The notes beneath the pieces were generated by a model. That model ran no database searches, was not told the DNA's origin, and saw only the letters and a program-made list of their open reading frames with translations. Shown piece after piece: positions 43,734 to 53,980 of a DNA stretch of 64,000 bases (positions are counted from its first letter, which is position 1; every line of letters starts with the position of its first letter). Location: NCBI RefSeq assembly GCF_902522795.1, contig NZ_CABYWZ010000001.1, positions 62,001-126,000 on the forward strand. Direction: 5' to 3'. This DNA is from an uncultured Prochlorococcus sp. GTDB taxonomy: Bacteria > Cyanobacteriota > Cyanobacteriia > PCC-6307 > Cyanobiaceae. The position numbers and the translations under genes were made by a program.

Positions 43734-44270
43734 TTAAGAACTACTTTTTTCAAGCTCAGTTTCAATCAAAGGTTGAATTTTATCGAACTCATCATCTTCA
43801 ACTAATAAGACACCTTTATCTTTTAATTTACCCACAATAAAAAAAGGATCTAGTGGAATATATAAGCCATATTCTTGGTCAAAAAGATTAAAGTTAACGA
43901 GCAATTCATAACTCTCACTATCATCATCGACGTAATCTTCTTCTAATTCATCGTATATTGGTTCTTCAAGTTCTCCTGATACTGTTAATGTAACTGCTGA
44001 TCTGATAAGTCTTAAATCATGTTCTTGAAGAACTGCTTCAGCATTTTTTAGTATTTGTTCATTTTTATCTATTTTCTCAATTAATTCAGGTTCATCTTTT
44101 TCATTTATCTTAAAAAGACTTACTGGAGTATCAACTGGCGTTAATAAAGCATATTCTTGACCTTCAACACTTACTAATTGTTCAAGATAACAAAAAAGCT
44201 CGTTTCCATTTGAGTCATTTAATAAGAGAGTTTGTGCATCATAATTATCATTTGAATTGGCTTCTTTCAT
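43734..44270 (-). CDS. DUF3727-family cyanobacterial protein
   Basis: Acidic protein with LNDSNGNELFCYLEQLVSVEGQEYALLTPVDTPV; typical position next to ruvX. Confidence 0.8.
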   Translation of the reverse strand: MKEANSNDNYDAQTLLLNDSNGNELFCYLEQLVSVEGQEYALLTPVDTPVSLFKINEKDEPELIEKIDKNEQILKNAEAVLQEHDLRLIRSAVTLTVSGELEEPIYDELEEDYVDDDSESYELLVNFNLFDQEYGLYIPLDPFFIVGKLKDKGVLLVEDDEFDKIQPLIETELEKSSS

Positions 44271-44296
44271 TTAAAAATTATCTATTCTTTTTAATA

Positions 44297-44758
44297 CTAA
44301 TATTTTATCTGACGTTTACCAGCTATTTCTTCTAATTCAGGACCCTCTTCGATCCATTGTTCAAGTATTATTTTTGCTGAAAAACTATCAATCAAACCGG
44401 ATTTATCTTTTTTTATTCCAAATCTATCTGAAGATTCCCATGTTGAACTGTGTTCGTTGACGTAAGAAAATGGAAGTTTTAATTCATTTGAAAGTAATTT
44501 ACTGTAATTTTTACAGTCAATAGCTTGAGTGGTCATTCGACCTGCCTCATCTAGTGGAATACCCACAATAAACCCAGTAAAATTAAATTCATTTATATAA
44601 TTTCTAATGATTTGAATCTCTTGCTTATTTTTAAACCGTTTTACTGCCGGAAGTATATTTGATGTTATGCAGAGGGGATCGCAATAAGCTAATCCTATCC
44701 TTTTGGTACCTATATCTAAACTCAAAATTGACTTAGGTTTGGGTTTGCAAAATTTCAC
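44297..44758 (-). CDS. ruvX: Holliday junction resolvase-like RuvX/YqgF
   Basis: [41 protein letters not shown]. Confidence 0.92.
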   Translation of the reverse strand: MKFCKPKPKSILSLDIGTKRIGLAYCDPLCITSNILPAVKRFKNKQEIQIIRNYINEFNFTGFIVGIPLDEAGRMTTQAIDCKNYSKLLSNELKLPFSYVNEHSSTWESSDRFGIKKDKSGLIDSFSAKIILEQWIEEGPELEEIAGKRQIKY

Positions 44759-45810
44759 TTTGTTTTTAATAGAAAAGGAGATGGATATGGATTCCCTTGT
44801 GGACTTAATTTTTCAAAGATAGATTCCAAAGATTGATTTAATATATTTACTTGTTTGGCTTCATTCTTAACTATTGTGTTCCTGATAAGAATTATTTCTT
44901 GATTTTTTTCTTTGAAATTACATTCTTCGAGAAAAAGATTTAATTGAGAATTTTCTTTATAGGTTTTTAAATATGAAACAGGTGATTTTTCAAAAAATCT
45001 TTTTATAAATTCTTTTAAAATAGAATTGAATCTCTCATCCCAATATCTACTTATAGTTAAAGTATAAATTTCTTCATTTTGATAATTAATATCTTTTAAA
45101 ATTGTACATAAAACTGAATTTTCATATATTAAAACATCACTCTTAGAGTTGTTTCTTTTAAGAATATCGTTTTGATCAAAATCTAAAATATTTCTTATTA
45201 AAGGAGATTGATTTGATCTTATGAAATTAACTATTTTTAATATATTTTGTTTATTAATGTTTTTGTATTCATTAATTAATTCATAGGAATTGGTATTTTG
45301 ATTTATTGATTTATTTAGATCACAACCATCCCAAAGGATTATCTCTCCTAACGGTTGAAAGCCTAATTCTCTTGAGGTTGATATTAGGTCAACATTATTT
45401 ATATCAGCGTTAATTATCCAACTTGAAGTTTTGATGTCTTTTATTGAGATAGATTTTTTTATCAATCCTAAAGTTAATTGTTTATCTGTTAAAGAACACT
45501 TGTTGTTAATCAACTTGGGCTTAGATATTTTTAAGCAAGTCTCTTTTTTGTTTAAAGGAAAAATATTCAAATAACCAATAATTTCGTTTCCATATATAGC
45601 AATTATGCATTTATTTTTATTTTTTTTAAGATTATTTAAAAAAATTTTTAAGTCATCAAAGGTATTTATAATTGCCATTTTTAAAAACCAATTATTCAAT
45701 TTCTTATTTTTAATATCTATTAAAAGGTTAATGTGCCTTATATGGAGTTCTTCAAAAGTTACTTCCATTCCTTTTTTAGATTGAAAAGAATAAGAGGTAT
45801 CTTTTTTCAT
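44755..45810 (-). CDS. Hypothetical protein, possible GNAT-like acetyltransferase
   Basis: 351 aa; N-terminal [19 protein letters not shown] is GNAT-like; ATGA overlap with ruvX. Confidence 0.6.
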   Translation of the reverse strand: MKKDTSYSFQSKKGMEVTFEELHIRHINLLIDIKNKKLNNWFLKMAIINTFDDLKIFLNNLKKNKNKCIIAIYGNEIIGYLNIFPLNKKETCLKISKPKLINNKCSLTDKQLTLGLIKKSISIKDIKTSSWIINADINNVDLISTSRELGFQPLGEIILWDGCDLNKSINQNTNSYELINEYKNINKQNILKIVNFIRSNQSPLIRNILDFDQNDILKRNNSKSDVLIYENSVLCTILKDINYQNEEIYTLTISRYWDERFNSILKEFIKRFFEKSPVSYLKTYKENSQLNLFLEECNFKEKNQEIILIRNTIVKNEAKQVNILNQSLESIFEKLSPQGNPYPSPFLLKTK

Positions 45811-46977
45811 TTACTTTTTTTCTCTTATTAATACTATAGGGGTTTTTTCATCTCCATTGCCAGCTGGATTAGATATTAAGTTCCTTTTGAGTATTTTATT
45901 TACTTTTTTATTTGAACTAGCTAAGACTTTCACACTTCCAAGATCATTAACATCGACAACAGCAACATCTATATTTAGATAGTTCGAGACCTCCTTACAA
46001 AATAAATCCGCATTGAGAGGACCCATAACTATACTCTTGTCGTAAGGAGTAACTGTACCGCTTATATCATCAATGAGGGATGATTCTGAACCAGTTAACC
46101 TATAAAACATCCCATTAATACCAACTAATTTGAAGAGAAATCCAACAAATAGTGCAAAGGTTATTCTTGTGACTCCGATTCTATTTATTAATAATTGAAT
46201 GCCGCAAGCTGTTGCGAGACTGCTTGTAGGGTGAAAAAAATAACATAAAGCTTTCGAAAATAAACTATATTCTAAATTTTGAGGGGAAATATATCTATTT
46301 TGCATAATCGCTAGCGGACTCTCACCGATTGTTAAAATATCATTGTCTTTTACAATTCCTTTGCAGTATTCAATCACAGTATTTACTGGATCATCAAAGC
46401 AACCAAGTAAATCAGTTTTAATAGCAAAAGCCTTATATTTATTATTTATTGGAATTTCAAAAACTTCTTTCGGCCTTTGTTTTTGACCATCTAAATTAAT
46501 TAACAAACAGTCCTTATTATTTGAAATACCAAAATGTCCATAGTTCTCCCAAAATATTTTTAACCATAGATATTTTATTTTTTTTCTAAAATTGTTATTG
46601 CTAAATTTATATATGATTCTCACAAATAATTCTGAATTTGACTTGATAATTGTTGTTGGCCAGTAATTATTTAAGTTCTTAATTTTATTATTTTCATATA
46701 TATAAATATCTTCTTGATAATTAAAATTTTGGCAATATTCATTGCCTTTATTTTTAAAAAAGTCTAATTCAAAATTTATATTAGATACCATCGTCTCTTT
46801 GGTTTTACTTTTATTAGTTATTTTTAAATCAATAATTAATTCGTTTAAACCATCCTTTTTTTTGATTTTATAATTTAAAGGAACTAGATTTAACTTTGAT
46901 TTGGGTGAGTTTTTTATTAATAAATCTGAAAGAATTAAAAAAAATAAAAGAACTAAGAGGATATTTATTAATATCAT
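45811..46977 (-). CDS. Coenzyme F420-0:L-glutamate ligase-like protein with N-terminal TM
   Basis: C-terminal region DNDILTIGESPLAIMQNR ... DISGTVTPYDKSIVMGPLNADLFCKEV ... VVDVNDLGSVKVLASS resembles CofE-like family. Confidence 0.7.
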   Translation of the reverse strand: MILINILLVLLFFLILSDLLIKNSPKSKLNLVPLNYKIKKKDGLNELIIDLKITNKSKTKETMVSNINFELDFFKNKGNEYCQNFNYQEDIYIYENNKIKNLNNYWPTTIIKSNSELFVRIIYKFSNNNFRKKIKYLWLKIFWENYGHFGISNNKDCLLINLDGQKQRPKEVFEIPINNKYKAFAIKTDLLGCFDDPVNTVIEYCKGIVKDNDILTIGESPLAIMQNRYISPQNLEYSLFSKALCYFFHPTSSLATACGIQLLINRIGVTRITFALFVGFLFKLVGINGMFYRLTGSESSLIDDISGTVTPYDKSIVMGPLNADLFCKEVSNYLNIDVAVVDVNDLGSVKVLASSNKKVNKILKRNLISNPAGNGDEKTPIVLIREKK

Positions 46978-46984
46978 TTTTTAA

Positions 46985-47533
46985 TTAATTTTTGTTTTTA
47001 TCTCTTTTTTCAGAAATGATACTGTTGTATTCATTAAAACTTTCTACAGAAAATGTCGTATCTTCTATATCAATTCCCTTTAGTTCTCCTATAACTTTGT
47101 TTAATTCATCTATATTAATAATTCCATTTTTATCATATTTAACTTCTCCATCACTATTTAAAATAATGGTTTGTGGAATTAATCCGTTCCAATAATAATT
47201 AGGTTCATTTCTAAGATCAGACTTTTCTTTGTTCTGTAATTCATCAGTAGTTAGAGCAATGATATCAATATTATTTCTCCATATCAAATCTAAACCAGAT
47301 ATTATAGGAGCCATCGCTTTACTATCTGAACTATCGTCAAGATAAAAAAATAAAACTGCGACTCTTTTATTTTTTAATGATTCCTGAAGAGTTGTCTGGG
47401 GAGGAACTATAGCCCCATTTCCTGCGTATATAGGAAAGATGTTGCCATCGTAACTATCAGAATCTCTAGAGGCATCTGCTTTATATGGACTTAAGAAAAT
47501 TAATGCTATTAGGATCCATTGAATTATTTTCAT
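46985..47533 (-). CDS. Thioredoxin-fold thylakoid protein (putative photosystem I accumulation factor family)
   Basis: Signal peptide; thioredoxin-like fold VAVLFFYLDDSSDSKAMAPIISGL...GLIPQTIILNSDGEV without a CXXC. Confidence 0.65.
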   Translation of the reverse strand: MKIIQWILIALIFLSPYKADASRDSDSYDGNIFPIYAGNGAIVPPQTTLQESLKNKRVAVLFFYLDDSSDSKAMAPIISGLDLIWRNNIDIIALTTDELQNKEKSDLRNEPNYYWNGLIPQTIILNSDGEVKYDKNGIINIDELNKVIGELKGIDIEDTTFSVESFNEYNSIISEKRDKNKN

Positions 47534-47547
47534 TAAAGTTTAAAAAC

Positions 47548-49164
47548 TTACTTTGAACTTGATCTTCCTAATCCTTGAAGGATTCCTTTCCCCACTAAAC
47601 CGATAGCTTTGCCAACGACCTTTGTAAGGAAAGTTACGAAAAGATTACCGATATACTTTACAGCAACTTCTAACTGCGGTGCTACAGCATCTCTTATCTC
47701 AACTAACAATGTAACTTGTTTTTGTAGCCATTCTAGATTCTCTAATTCTTTCTCTCTATTTTCATTTTTAAAGTAACGGGTAAATTTTTTATCGATAATA
47801 TCAATATATTCTCTTTTACTCTCATACAAGTAGATAGGCATATAAATATAGTCATGCCAACGATTGTAGTTATTAATATTATTTCTAAATCTTTCAAAAT
47901 TTCTTGTCGATTGTAATTCGGGATTTATAAGTACAGTTCTTAATTCAGGCCAAGAAGAACAAATATTAAAGATTTCAGAAGCTAATAAATTACAGTTCCT
48001 TATTGTCCAATTTGAAATTATATTTTCAAGGATCAAAAACGATTCTGTTTCATATAGAGGGAGTAATTTCCCATCATAGTCAAGAGCTTCATTTTTAATA
48101 ATTGGCTCAATGAACATTATTGATTCATGTGATTCTCTATCTATCTCTTCGCAACTTACCTCACTATAAATAAAATCATTTATTGAAATAGACTCACCTC
48201 CTTTTTTTAATCGAAAATAGCTGTCTGTAATATTTGAAATTGTATTAACTTTAAGTTCTTTTATAAGAGAATTTAAATCATCTTTAAAATCTTTCTCCTT
48301 ATAGTTTTCCTTAATATTTTTTACTAAATTATCTAACTCATCTAACATTTTACAAATTAGTCGTGAAATAAATTCTTTCTTTATCCCAGAAAGAATTATT
48401 GATGAATTATTAAATTCAATCTGTAAGTTAGTTGAGCTATACCTTTCTTTTAGTCTACCTAAAATCAAATTCCATATTTCTGTATTGTTCTTATCTTTAA
48501 TGAATACAGTGTTCTTATTTTCAAGATTAATTTTATTTTCAGTGTAAACAGCCTCTGTATAAAGTTCTAGAGAATTACCCCATAAGAAAATTAGAAAAGA
48601 TTTTGCAGTAATAAGTTCTCTTAATCTTCCTTTTAAAATGAATTTATAAATTTCGGGCGTTGAATCAGAGTTGAGATATTTGAATATATAATTAATTTCA
48701 GAATCTATTTGTTTAAGACCTGAAGTTAGAAGTTTTTGACTAAAAGAGAGAGGCTTATTTTGGTTTAATTGAACTCGGGAATTATTTTCAATATCAAATA
48801 CCCTTCCTCCATTTAAAATGGTATCAATAGATTCAAGAACTTTTTCTGCACTGGGATTTAAAAGAAAACCTTCAGCATTTAATGATGGAGGGGTATTTGC
48901 TTCATAAACAAGTTCGCCAGAGAGAATTATAAGAAACTTTGACTCATCATATCTTTCTCTTAATTTTAATAATTCTAACCTTATAAGATCTTCTGATTGA
49001 AAATTAAGAACATTCCATATAACCAAATCTGGAGTTTTATCACCTTTCCCATTATTAAAATTAATATCTAAATTTTGGTCTAGTGATGTTAATTTAAGCG
49101 ATAAAGATTCAGCTATTAAGCTTGGAGCAATAATCAATATCGATTTTTTTGAAATTAATTCCAA
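47548..49164 (-). CDS. DUF3685-family protein (Ycf55-related)
   Basis: Response-regulator-like N-terminus (ILIIAPSLIAESLSLKL) and C-terminal VEIRDAVAPQLEVAVKYIGNLFVTFLTKVVGKAIGLVGKGILQGLGR. Confidence 0.75.
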   Translation of the reverse strand: MELISKKSILIIAPSLIAESLSLKLTSLDQNLDINFNNGKGDKTPDLVIWNVLNFQSEDLIRLELLKLRERYDESKFLIILSGELVYEANTPPSLNAEGFLLNPSAEKVLESIDTILNGGRVFDIENNSRVQLNQNKPLSFSQKLLTSGLKQIDSEINYIFKYLNSDSTPEIYKFILKGRLRELITAKSFLIFLWGNSLELYTEAVYTENKINLENKNTVFIKDKNNTEIWNLILGRLKERYSSTNLQIEFNNSSIILSGIKKEFISRLICKMLDELDNLVKNIKENYKEKDFKDDLNSLIKELKVNTISNITDSYFRLKKGGESISINDFIYSEVSCEEIDRESHESIMFIEPIIKNEALDYDGKLLPLYETESFLILENIISNWTIRNCNLLASEIFNICSSWPELRTVLINPELQSTRNFERFRNNINNYNRWHDYIYMPIYLYESKREYIDIIDKKFTRYFKNENREKELENLEWLQKQVTLLVEIRDAVAPQLEVAVKYIGNLFVTFLTKVVGKAIGLVGKGILQGLGRSSSK

Positions 49165-49243
49165 GACTAGATTTCTTATCTCTTATACAAAATTAACTAA
49201 CAATTACTGCAAATACCAGCCTTAAATCAATTTTTATACTCTT

Positions 49244-50011
49244 TTAAGCGTAGTAATTTCTGTTTAAATCAAAGTCATTTAATCTCTCTGATGACAATAC
49301 ATTATTCGCTTCATTTATCGTGAATTTATTTTCATATAGAGCTTTACCTACAATTACTCCAAAGAGTCCAGAATTTTCAAATTTTAATAGCGATAATAAA
49401 TCAGAAATTGAACCAACTCCTCCTGAGGCTATTACTGGAATATCTGTAATTTCAAGTAAGCTATTAATGAATTCTTCATTTGTTCCCTCTAACGTCCCAT
49501 CTGTATTTATATCTGTAACAATAAAACTAGCGATCTTGAATGAAGAAAACTCCTTTACTAAATCTTTGGCTAAAATATTAGATTGCTCAAGCCACCCCCT
49601 CGTACTAACTTTTCCATCTTTTGCATCTATCCCAACAATTATCCTTCCAGGAAATTTATTTGATAAATCTTTAACTAATTCTTTATTCTCTATTGCAGAA
49701 GTTCCCATGATAACTTTCTCAATACCATAAGAAAATAATTGTTCTATCCTTTCTTGAGACCTTATCCCCCCACCGATTTGAATTGGGATGTTAACTGTAT
49801 TTGCAATCTTTTTTATTGAGTTATCGTTTGCTGGGGTTCCAGTTTTTGCAGCATCCAAATCAACTATATGTATATATTTTGCTCCTTCGCTTTCCCAAAA
49901 TTTAGCCTGCTCGTGTGGCTCTTTTGTGAAGTCTTTTCTTTTATTAAAGTCGCCCTTAAAAAGCCTTACACACTTACCATTCATTAAATCAATTGCTGGT
50001 ATTAGTTCCAT
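49244..50011 (-). CDS. hisA: Phosphoribosylformimino-5-aminoimidazole carboxamide ribotide isomerase
   Basis: LIPAIDLMNGKCVRLFKGDF, QIGGGIRS, VIASGGVGSISDL. Confidence 0.97.
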   Translation of the reverse strand: MELIPAIDLMNGKCVRLFKGDFNKRKDFTKEPHEQAKFWESEGAKYIHIVDLDAAKTGTPANDNSIKKIANTVNIPIQIGGGIRSQERIEQLFSYGIEKVIMGTSAIENKELVKDLSNKFPGRIIVGIDAKDGKVSTRGWLEQSNILAKDLVKEFSSFKIASFIVTDINTDGTLEGTNEEFINSLLEITDIPVIASGGVGSISDLLSLLKFENSGLFGVIVGKALYENKFTINEANNVLSSERLNDFDLNRNYYA

Positions 50012-50098
50012 AGAATCATCCTTTTCATTAATTACTTATTTAGTAGTACTATTCAATATGTAATTCTATTTAAGATTACTACTTAAGTTAAATATTTT

Positions 50099-51025
50099 TT
50101 GAATATGAAAATTCTTGTAATGGGTGGCACTAGATTTGTTGGCAAGTCTTTGGTAGGAAAGTTATTAAGTCAAAATCACGATATTGATATTTTTACGAGA
50201 GGTAATAAAGCAAATCCTGAAAAAACAAATTTAATTAAGGGTGATAGGAATAAATTAGAAAGTATAGTTAAGTTAAAAAATAAGAAGTATGATGTTGTTT
50301 ATGACATTTCTGGAAGAGAATTAGAACAAACTAAACTCCTTATAGGAAATTTAGATAACTCTTTCGAGAGATATATATATGTCAGCTCTGCAGGTGTTTA
50401 TAAAGATAATTGTGAACTACCCTTATCCGAAGTTGATCCAATTGATCAAAATAGTAGGCACAAAGGAAAGTTTGAGACAGAAAATTGGTTGATAAACCAA
50501 AAAATTCCTTTTACAAGTTTTAGACCTACTTATATTTATGGACCAGGAAATTATAATAAAATTGAAAATTGGTTTTTTGAAAGGTTATTTACTAAAAAAT
50601 CTATACCAATCCCAGGTGATGGGTCTTTAATTACCCAGCTAGGCCATGTTTCGGATTTAACTGATGTAATGATTAGGTGCATGAATTTTGAAAAGTCTAA
50701 AAATAATATTTACAACTGTTCAGGTGAAAAAGGAGTAACAATAAAGGGTTTAATTTATTTCTGTGCGAATGTTCTTGGATTAAACCAAAATGAAATTTCT
50801 TTAAGAACATTTGATTATCAAAAATTAGATCCTAAATCTAGAAAGGGATTTCCAATTAGATTAAACCATTATCAGACTGATATCTCTAAGATAAAACGTG
50901 ATTTAAAGTGGGTGCCAACTTTTGATTTACTTAATGGTTTAAAGGATAGTTTTGTGAAAGATTTTAATAATAAAAAGAGTGAGGAATTTGATGAAAATTC
51001 AGATCGTATCCTTTTCAATTCTTAA
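50099..51025 (+). CDS. NAD-dependent epimerase/dehydratase (CSP41-like)
   Basis: ILVMGGTRFVGKSLVGKLL, FRPTYIYGPGNYNKIENWFFERL. Confidence 0.88.
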   Translation: MNMKILVMGGTRFVGKSLVGKLLSQNHDIDIFTRGNKANPEKTNLIKGDRNKLESIVKLKNKKYDVVYDISGRELEQTKLLIGNLDNSFERYIYVSSAGVYKDNCELPLSEVDPIDQNSRHKGKFETENWLINQKIPFTSFRPTYIYGPGNYNKIENWFFERLFTKKSIPIPGDGSLITQLGHVSDLTDVMIRCMNFEKSKNNIYNCSGEKGVTIKGLIYFCANVLGLNQNEISLRTFDYQKLDPKSRKGFPIRLNHYQTDISKIKRDLKWVPTFDLLNGLKDSFVKDFNNKKSEEFDENSDRILFNS

Positions 51026-51538
51026 ATAGCCTAATAAAGTTACAAAAGTTAGGGAGAATCCTAACCAATAAAAAATTAAAGCTAAATTATTCAATAGACT
51101 TATTTTTAGTGGTGTAAAGAAGGTAATTACTGAAATAAAAAAGAAAAATGTTTTAAATTTACCCAAAATAGATGCTGGCAAACCGTCTTTTGTCGAGTTT
51201 CTTAGGCTAGAGATAATTAATTCTCTAAATAAAATTAATGACAAAGACCAGAAGGGTATAAAATTATTTTTACAAAGGAAGGTTAAAGGAATTAAATAGA
51301 ATACTTTATCGCTTAAGGGGTCAAGGATTGCACCTAATCTGGTTTTAAGATTAAATTTCCTTGCAATTAACCCGTCAAAATAATCAGTTAAACCTCCAAT
51401 AATAATCAATATAAAGACATAAAGAGGCCTGTTAATTTCTAAAAAAAGAATTAATGGTAATACAAGGAAAAGGCGAGATATCGATAATAAGTTGGGAATA
51501 TTCAATGCCAAATTTTTGATATTTTTTCTTAATAACAA
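50999..51538 (-). CDS. pgsA: CDP-diacylglycerol-glycerol-3-phosphate 3-phosphatidyltransferase
   Basis: CDP-alcohol phosphatidyltransferase motif DYFDGLIARKFNLKTRLGAILDPLSDK. Confidence 0.94.
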   Translation of the reverse strand: MLLRKNIKNLALNIPNLLSISRLFLVLPLILFLEINRPLYVFILIIIGGLTDYFDGLIARKFNLKTRLGAILDPLSDKVFYLIPLTFLCKNNFIPFWSLSLILFRELIISSLRNSTKDGLPASILGKFKTFFFFISVITFFTPLKISLLNNLALIFYWLGFSLTFVTLLGYLRIEKDTI

Positions 51539-51717
51539 ATTATTTTTTGTGTATAAAAATATATTACACTCTCAACAAGCTTAAATTTTTAGTAAATTTT
51601 AAATGGTTTTTAATGCTAGATTCTAAAATTTAATTTAATCTGAATCCTAAATATTATAAACGCAACTTCTTTTATGATTGATGATGTTTTATATTACAAA
51701 ATTAATCCTTATATCTA

Positions 51718-52329
51718 ATGCAGCCTCATAGCCTAAAGCTATCTCCAGAATCTGATTTGATAAATTCAATTAAAGAATATTCTTTATCGAATAATTTATA
51801 CGGGTATGTTTCTGGAGTGGTTGGTAATCTTAGAACAGTTTGTATTCAATGCCCAGGAAATCAAGAGATAAATAAATTTGAGGGAAATCTAGAGATAGTT
51901 TCTTTAAATGGACATTTTAATAAAGGAGATGTTCATTTACATTTGAGTTTTGCAGATGAGGGTTGTAATGTCTTTGGCGGGCATCTTGAGGAGGGATGTA
52001 TTGTAAAAAAAGGTACTGATATACTATTACTTTCTTTTGAACAAAAAATTATTAATATCTCAAGTAATGATTTATTAAAAAATAAATCACGCGTAAAAGC
52101 ATATATTATAAAAGATTGTCCTTGGTCTAAAAGAGCAATTAGGTTGCTTAATTCTTTATCTATCCCTCATGAAGTTACTTTAATAGACAATGATGAGATC
52201 TTTCATAAAATAATGGATCAAAGTAGCCATAATACTTTCCCTCAAATATTTTTGGATAATAAATTTTTTGGAGGATATGATGAACTTTCAGAACAAGCGA
52301 AATTGGATAACTTAATTTCATTTAAGTAA
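51718..52329 (+). CDS. Fusion of PPC/DUF296 domain and glutaredoxin-like domain
   Basis: N-terminal GYVSGVVGNLRTVCIQCPG...LEIVSLNGHF..GDVHLHLSFADEGCNVFGGHLEEGC (DUF296); C-terminal VKAYIIKDCPWSKRAIRLLNSL...NTFPQIFLDNKFFGGYDEL (glutaredoxin). Confidence 0.87.
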   Translation: MQPHSLKLSPESDLINSIKEYSLSNNLYGYVSGVVGNLRTVCIQCPGNQEINKFEGNLEIVSLNGHFNKGDVHLHLSFADEGCNVFGGHLEEGCIVKKGTDILLLSFEQKIINISSNDLLKNKSRVKAYIIKDCPWSKRAIRLLNSLSIPHEVTLIDNDEIFHKIMDQSSHNTFPQIFLDNKFFGGYDELSEQAKLDNLISFK

Positions 52330-52339
52330 TCTGAATTTT

Positions 52340-52528
52340 TTAACTATCACGATTAGTAAGCTTTTCAGCAACTAATTCGTCCTCTAACTGCTTTATTAGT
52401 CTTGATACAAGACTTTGAAATTCTGGTTGACAACCTTTAAATGCAGCTTTATGTCTTATTGGCTCATTTCTAGTTCTTAAATCAGTAAGCATTAATTGTA
52501 ATGCGTCAATTTTGGGATTTATTTTCAT
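52340..52528 (-). CDS. Small conserved hypothetical protein, 62 aa
   Basis: Intact short ORF in a compact gap: MKINPKIDALQLMLTDLRTRNEPIRHKAAFKGCQPEFQSLVSRLIKQLEDELVAEKLTNRDS. Confidence 0.65.
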   Translation of the reverse strand: MKINPKIDALQLMLTDLRTRNEPIRHKAAFKGCQPEFQSLVSRLIKQLEDELVAEKLTNRDS

Positions 52529-52554
52529 AGTTTTAATTTATATATTTACATCTT

Positions 52555-53214
52555 TTAAATCATTTGCATAGCTTTTTTAAAAGATATCTTTTTATTGTTA
52601 TTCGAACTTGTAACTTCTATTAATTTATTTATAGATTCCTTGTTTTTTAAAGAATCTATACAACATTGCGCAACTAATCTTCTTGGGATTGATCCATTAA
52701 TTTGAGTATCCTCTTTTGAATAATTTATATTTTCTGATTTAATATCTTCATTTTCTTTTAATCCTCCAGGTCTAATAATAGTCCATTCGAAATTTGAATT
52801 TCGTAGAAAGTTTTCACCTAATTTCTTCCAAATAAGAATTAAACCAAATAAGTTTAATGGGTGAAATAATTTACCAGTACAAAGGGAACTAACTAAAATA
52901 ACTCTTTTAATACCAACTCTTTTGCAACTCTCTAATTGCCTGTATACACCTAATGCATCAACTTTTGCAGGACCAGTTAAATCTAATGATGCTCTTGCTC
53001 CAGTCGCAATTACCAAAGCATCAATATCTTTTAAAGCTTTATCAAGTTCTTTTTTATTGTCTAGAGAAACCCTAATTGTTTCTAAACTCTCTAGTCCTTC
53101 TGTGACTTTTGAGTTCTTTCTAATGATTTGCTTTACTTTATATCCTTTCTTAACTGCTTCTTCGGATATTCTATAACCTGTTTTCCCCGATGCACCAGTA
53201 ATTGCTATTTTCAT
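52555..53214 (-). CDS. NAD(P)H-binding atypical SDR protein
   Basis: IAITGASGKTGYRISEEAVKKGY; TIIRPGGL. Confidence 0.88.
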   Translation of the reverse strand: MKIAITGASGKTGYRISEEAVKKGYKVKQIIRKNSKVTEGLESLETIRVSLDNKKELDKALKDIDALVIATGARASLDLTGPAKVDALGVYRQLESCKRVGIKRVILVSSLCTGKLFHPLNLFGLILIWKKLGENFLRNSNFEWTIIRPGGLKENEDIKSENINYSKEDTQINGSIPRRLVAQCCIDSLKNKESINKLIEVTSSNNNKKISFKKAMQMI

Positions 53215-53249
53215 AATTAAAAAACTAATTAAAACATTATATAAATTTC

Positions 53250-53903
53250 TTAAGGCTTTTTACATATAAATTTCTTTTTTCTTTTGGGATAAAGAGTGCG
53301 GCACAAATAACATTTTGTTCCATCACAGCCTCTTGCGGTGCAGTATTCTCTGCCATAAAAGATTATTTGCAAATGTAAGGTATTCCAATCATTAACAGGA
53401 AATATTTTTTTCAGATCCTTTTCTGTTTGAACTACGCTTTTTCCATTTGATAGACCCCATCTTTGTGACAACCTGTGTATGTGAGTATCGACAGGGAATG
53501 AGGGAATTTTAAAAACTTGAGACATTACAACTGATGCTGTTTTATGACCTACCCCCGGAAGAGATTCAAGCTTCTCAAAAGAATCTGGGACTGTCCCATT
53601 ATGCTTCTCAATCAATAGTTTAGATAAGTTATAGATATTCTTTGATTTTTGATTAGATAGACCTAAAAATTTTATGTATTCGTAAATGCCATTAATACCA
53701 AGCTTTATCATATTTTCTGGATTATCTGCAACTTTAAATAAGCTTTTTGTTAATTCATTAACTTTCTTATCTGTTGATTGAGCACTTAAAACTACGGCGA
53801 CTAGAAGAGTATATGCATTTGTATGATCAAGGGGTATTGGAGGTGATGGATATAGCTTTTTGAGTTCCTTACGTATTATTTCTGCTCTTTCAGACTTTCT
53901 CAT
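53250..53903 (-). CDS. nth: Endonuclease III
   Basis: LSAQSTDKKVNELT, LPGVGHKTASVVMSQVFKIPSFPVDTHIHRLSQRWG, C-terminal 4Fe-4S cysteines. Confidence 0.95.
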   Translation of the reverse strand: MRKSERAEIIRKELKKLYPSPPIPLDHTNAYTLLVAVVLSAQSTDKKVNELTKSLFKVADNPENMIKLGINGIYEYIKFLGLSNQKSKNIYNLSKLLIEKHNGTVPDSFEKLESLPGVGHKTASVVMSQVFKIPSFPVDTHIHRLSQRWGLSNGKSVVQTEKDLKKIFPVNDWNTLHLQIIFYGREYCTARGCDGTKCYLCRTLYPKRKKKFICKKP

Positions 53904-53980
53904 TAAATTTGAAAATTAAATGGTGTATAAAATTATACAAGGGATATTTTAGGTGAATATTTTCTGCTAACTTAATATAT

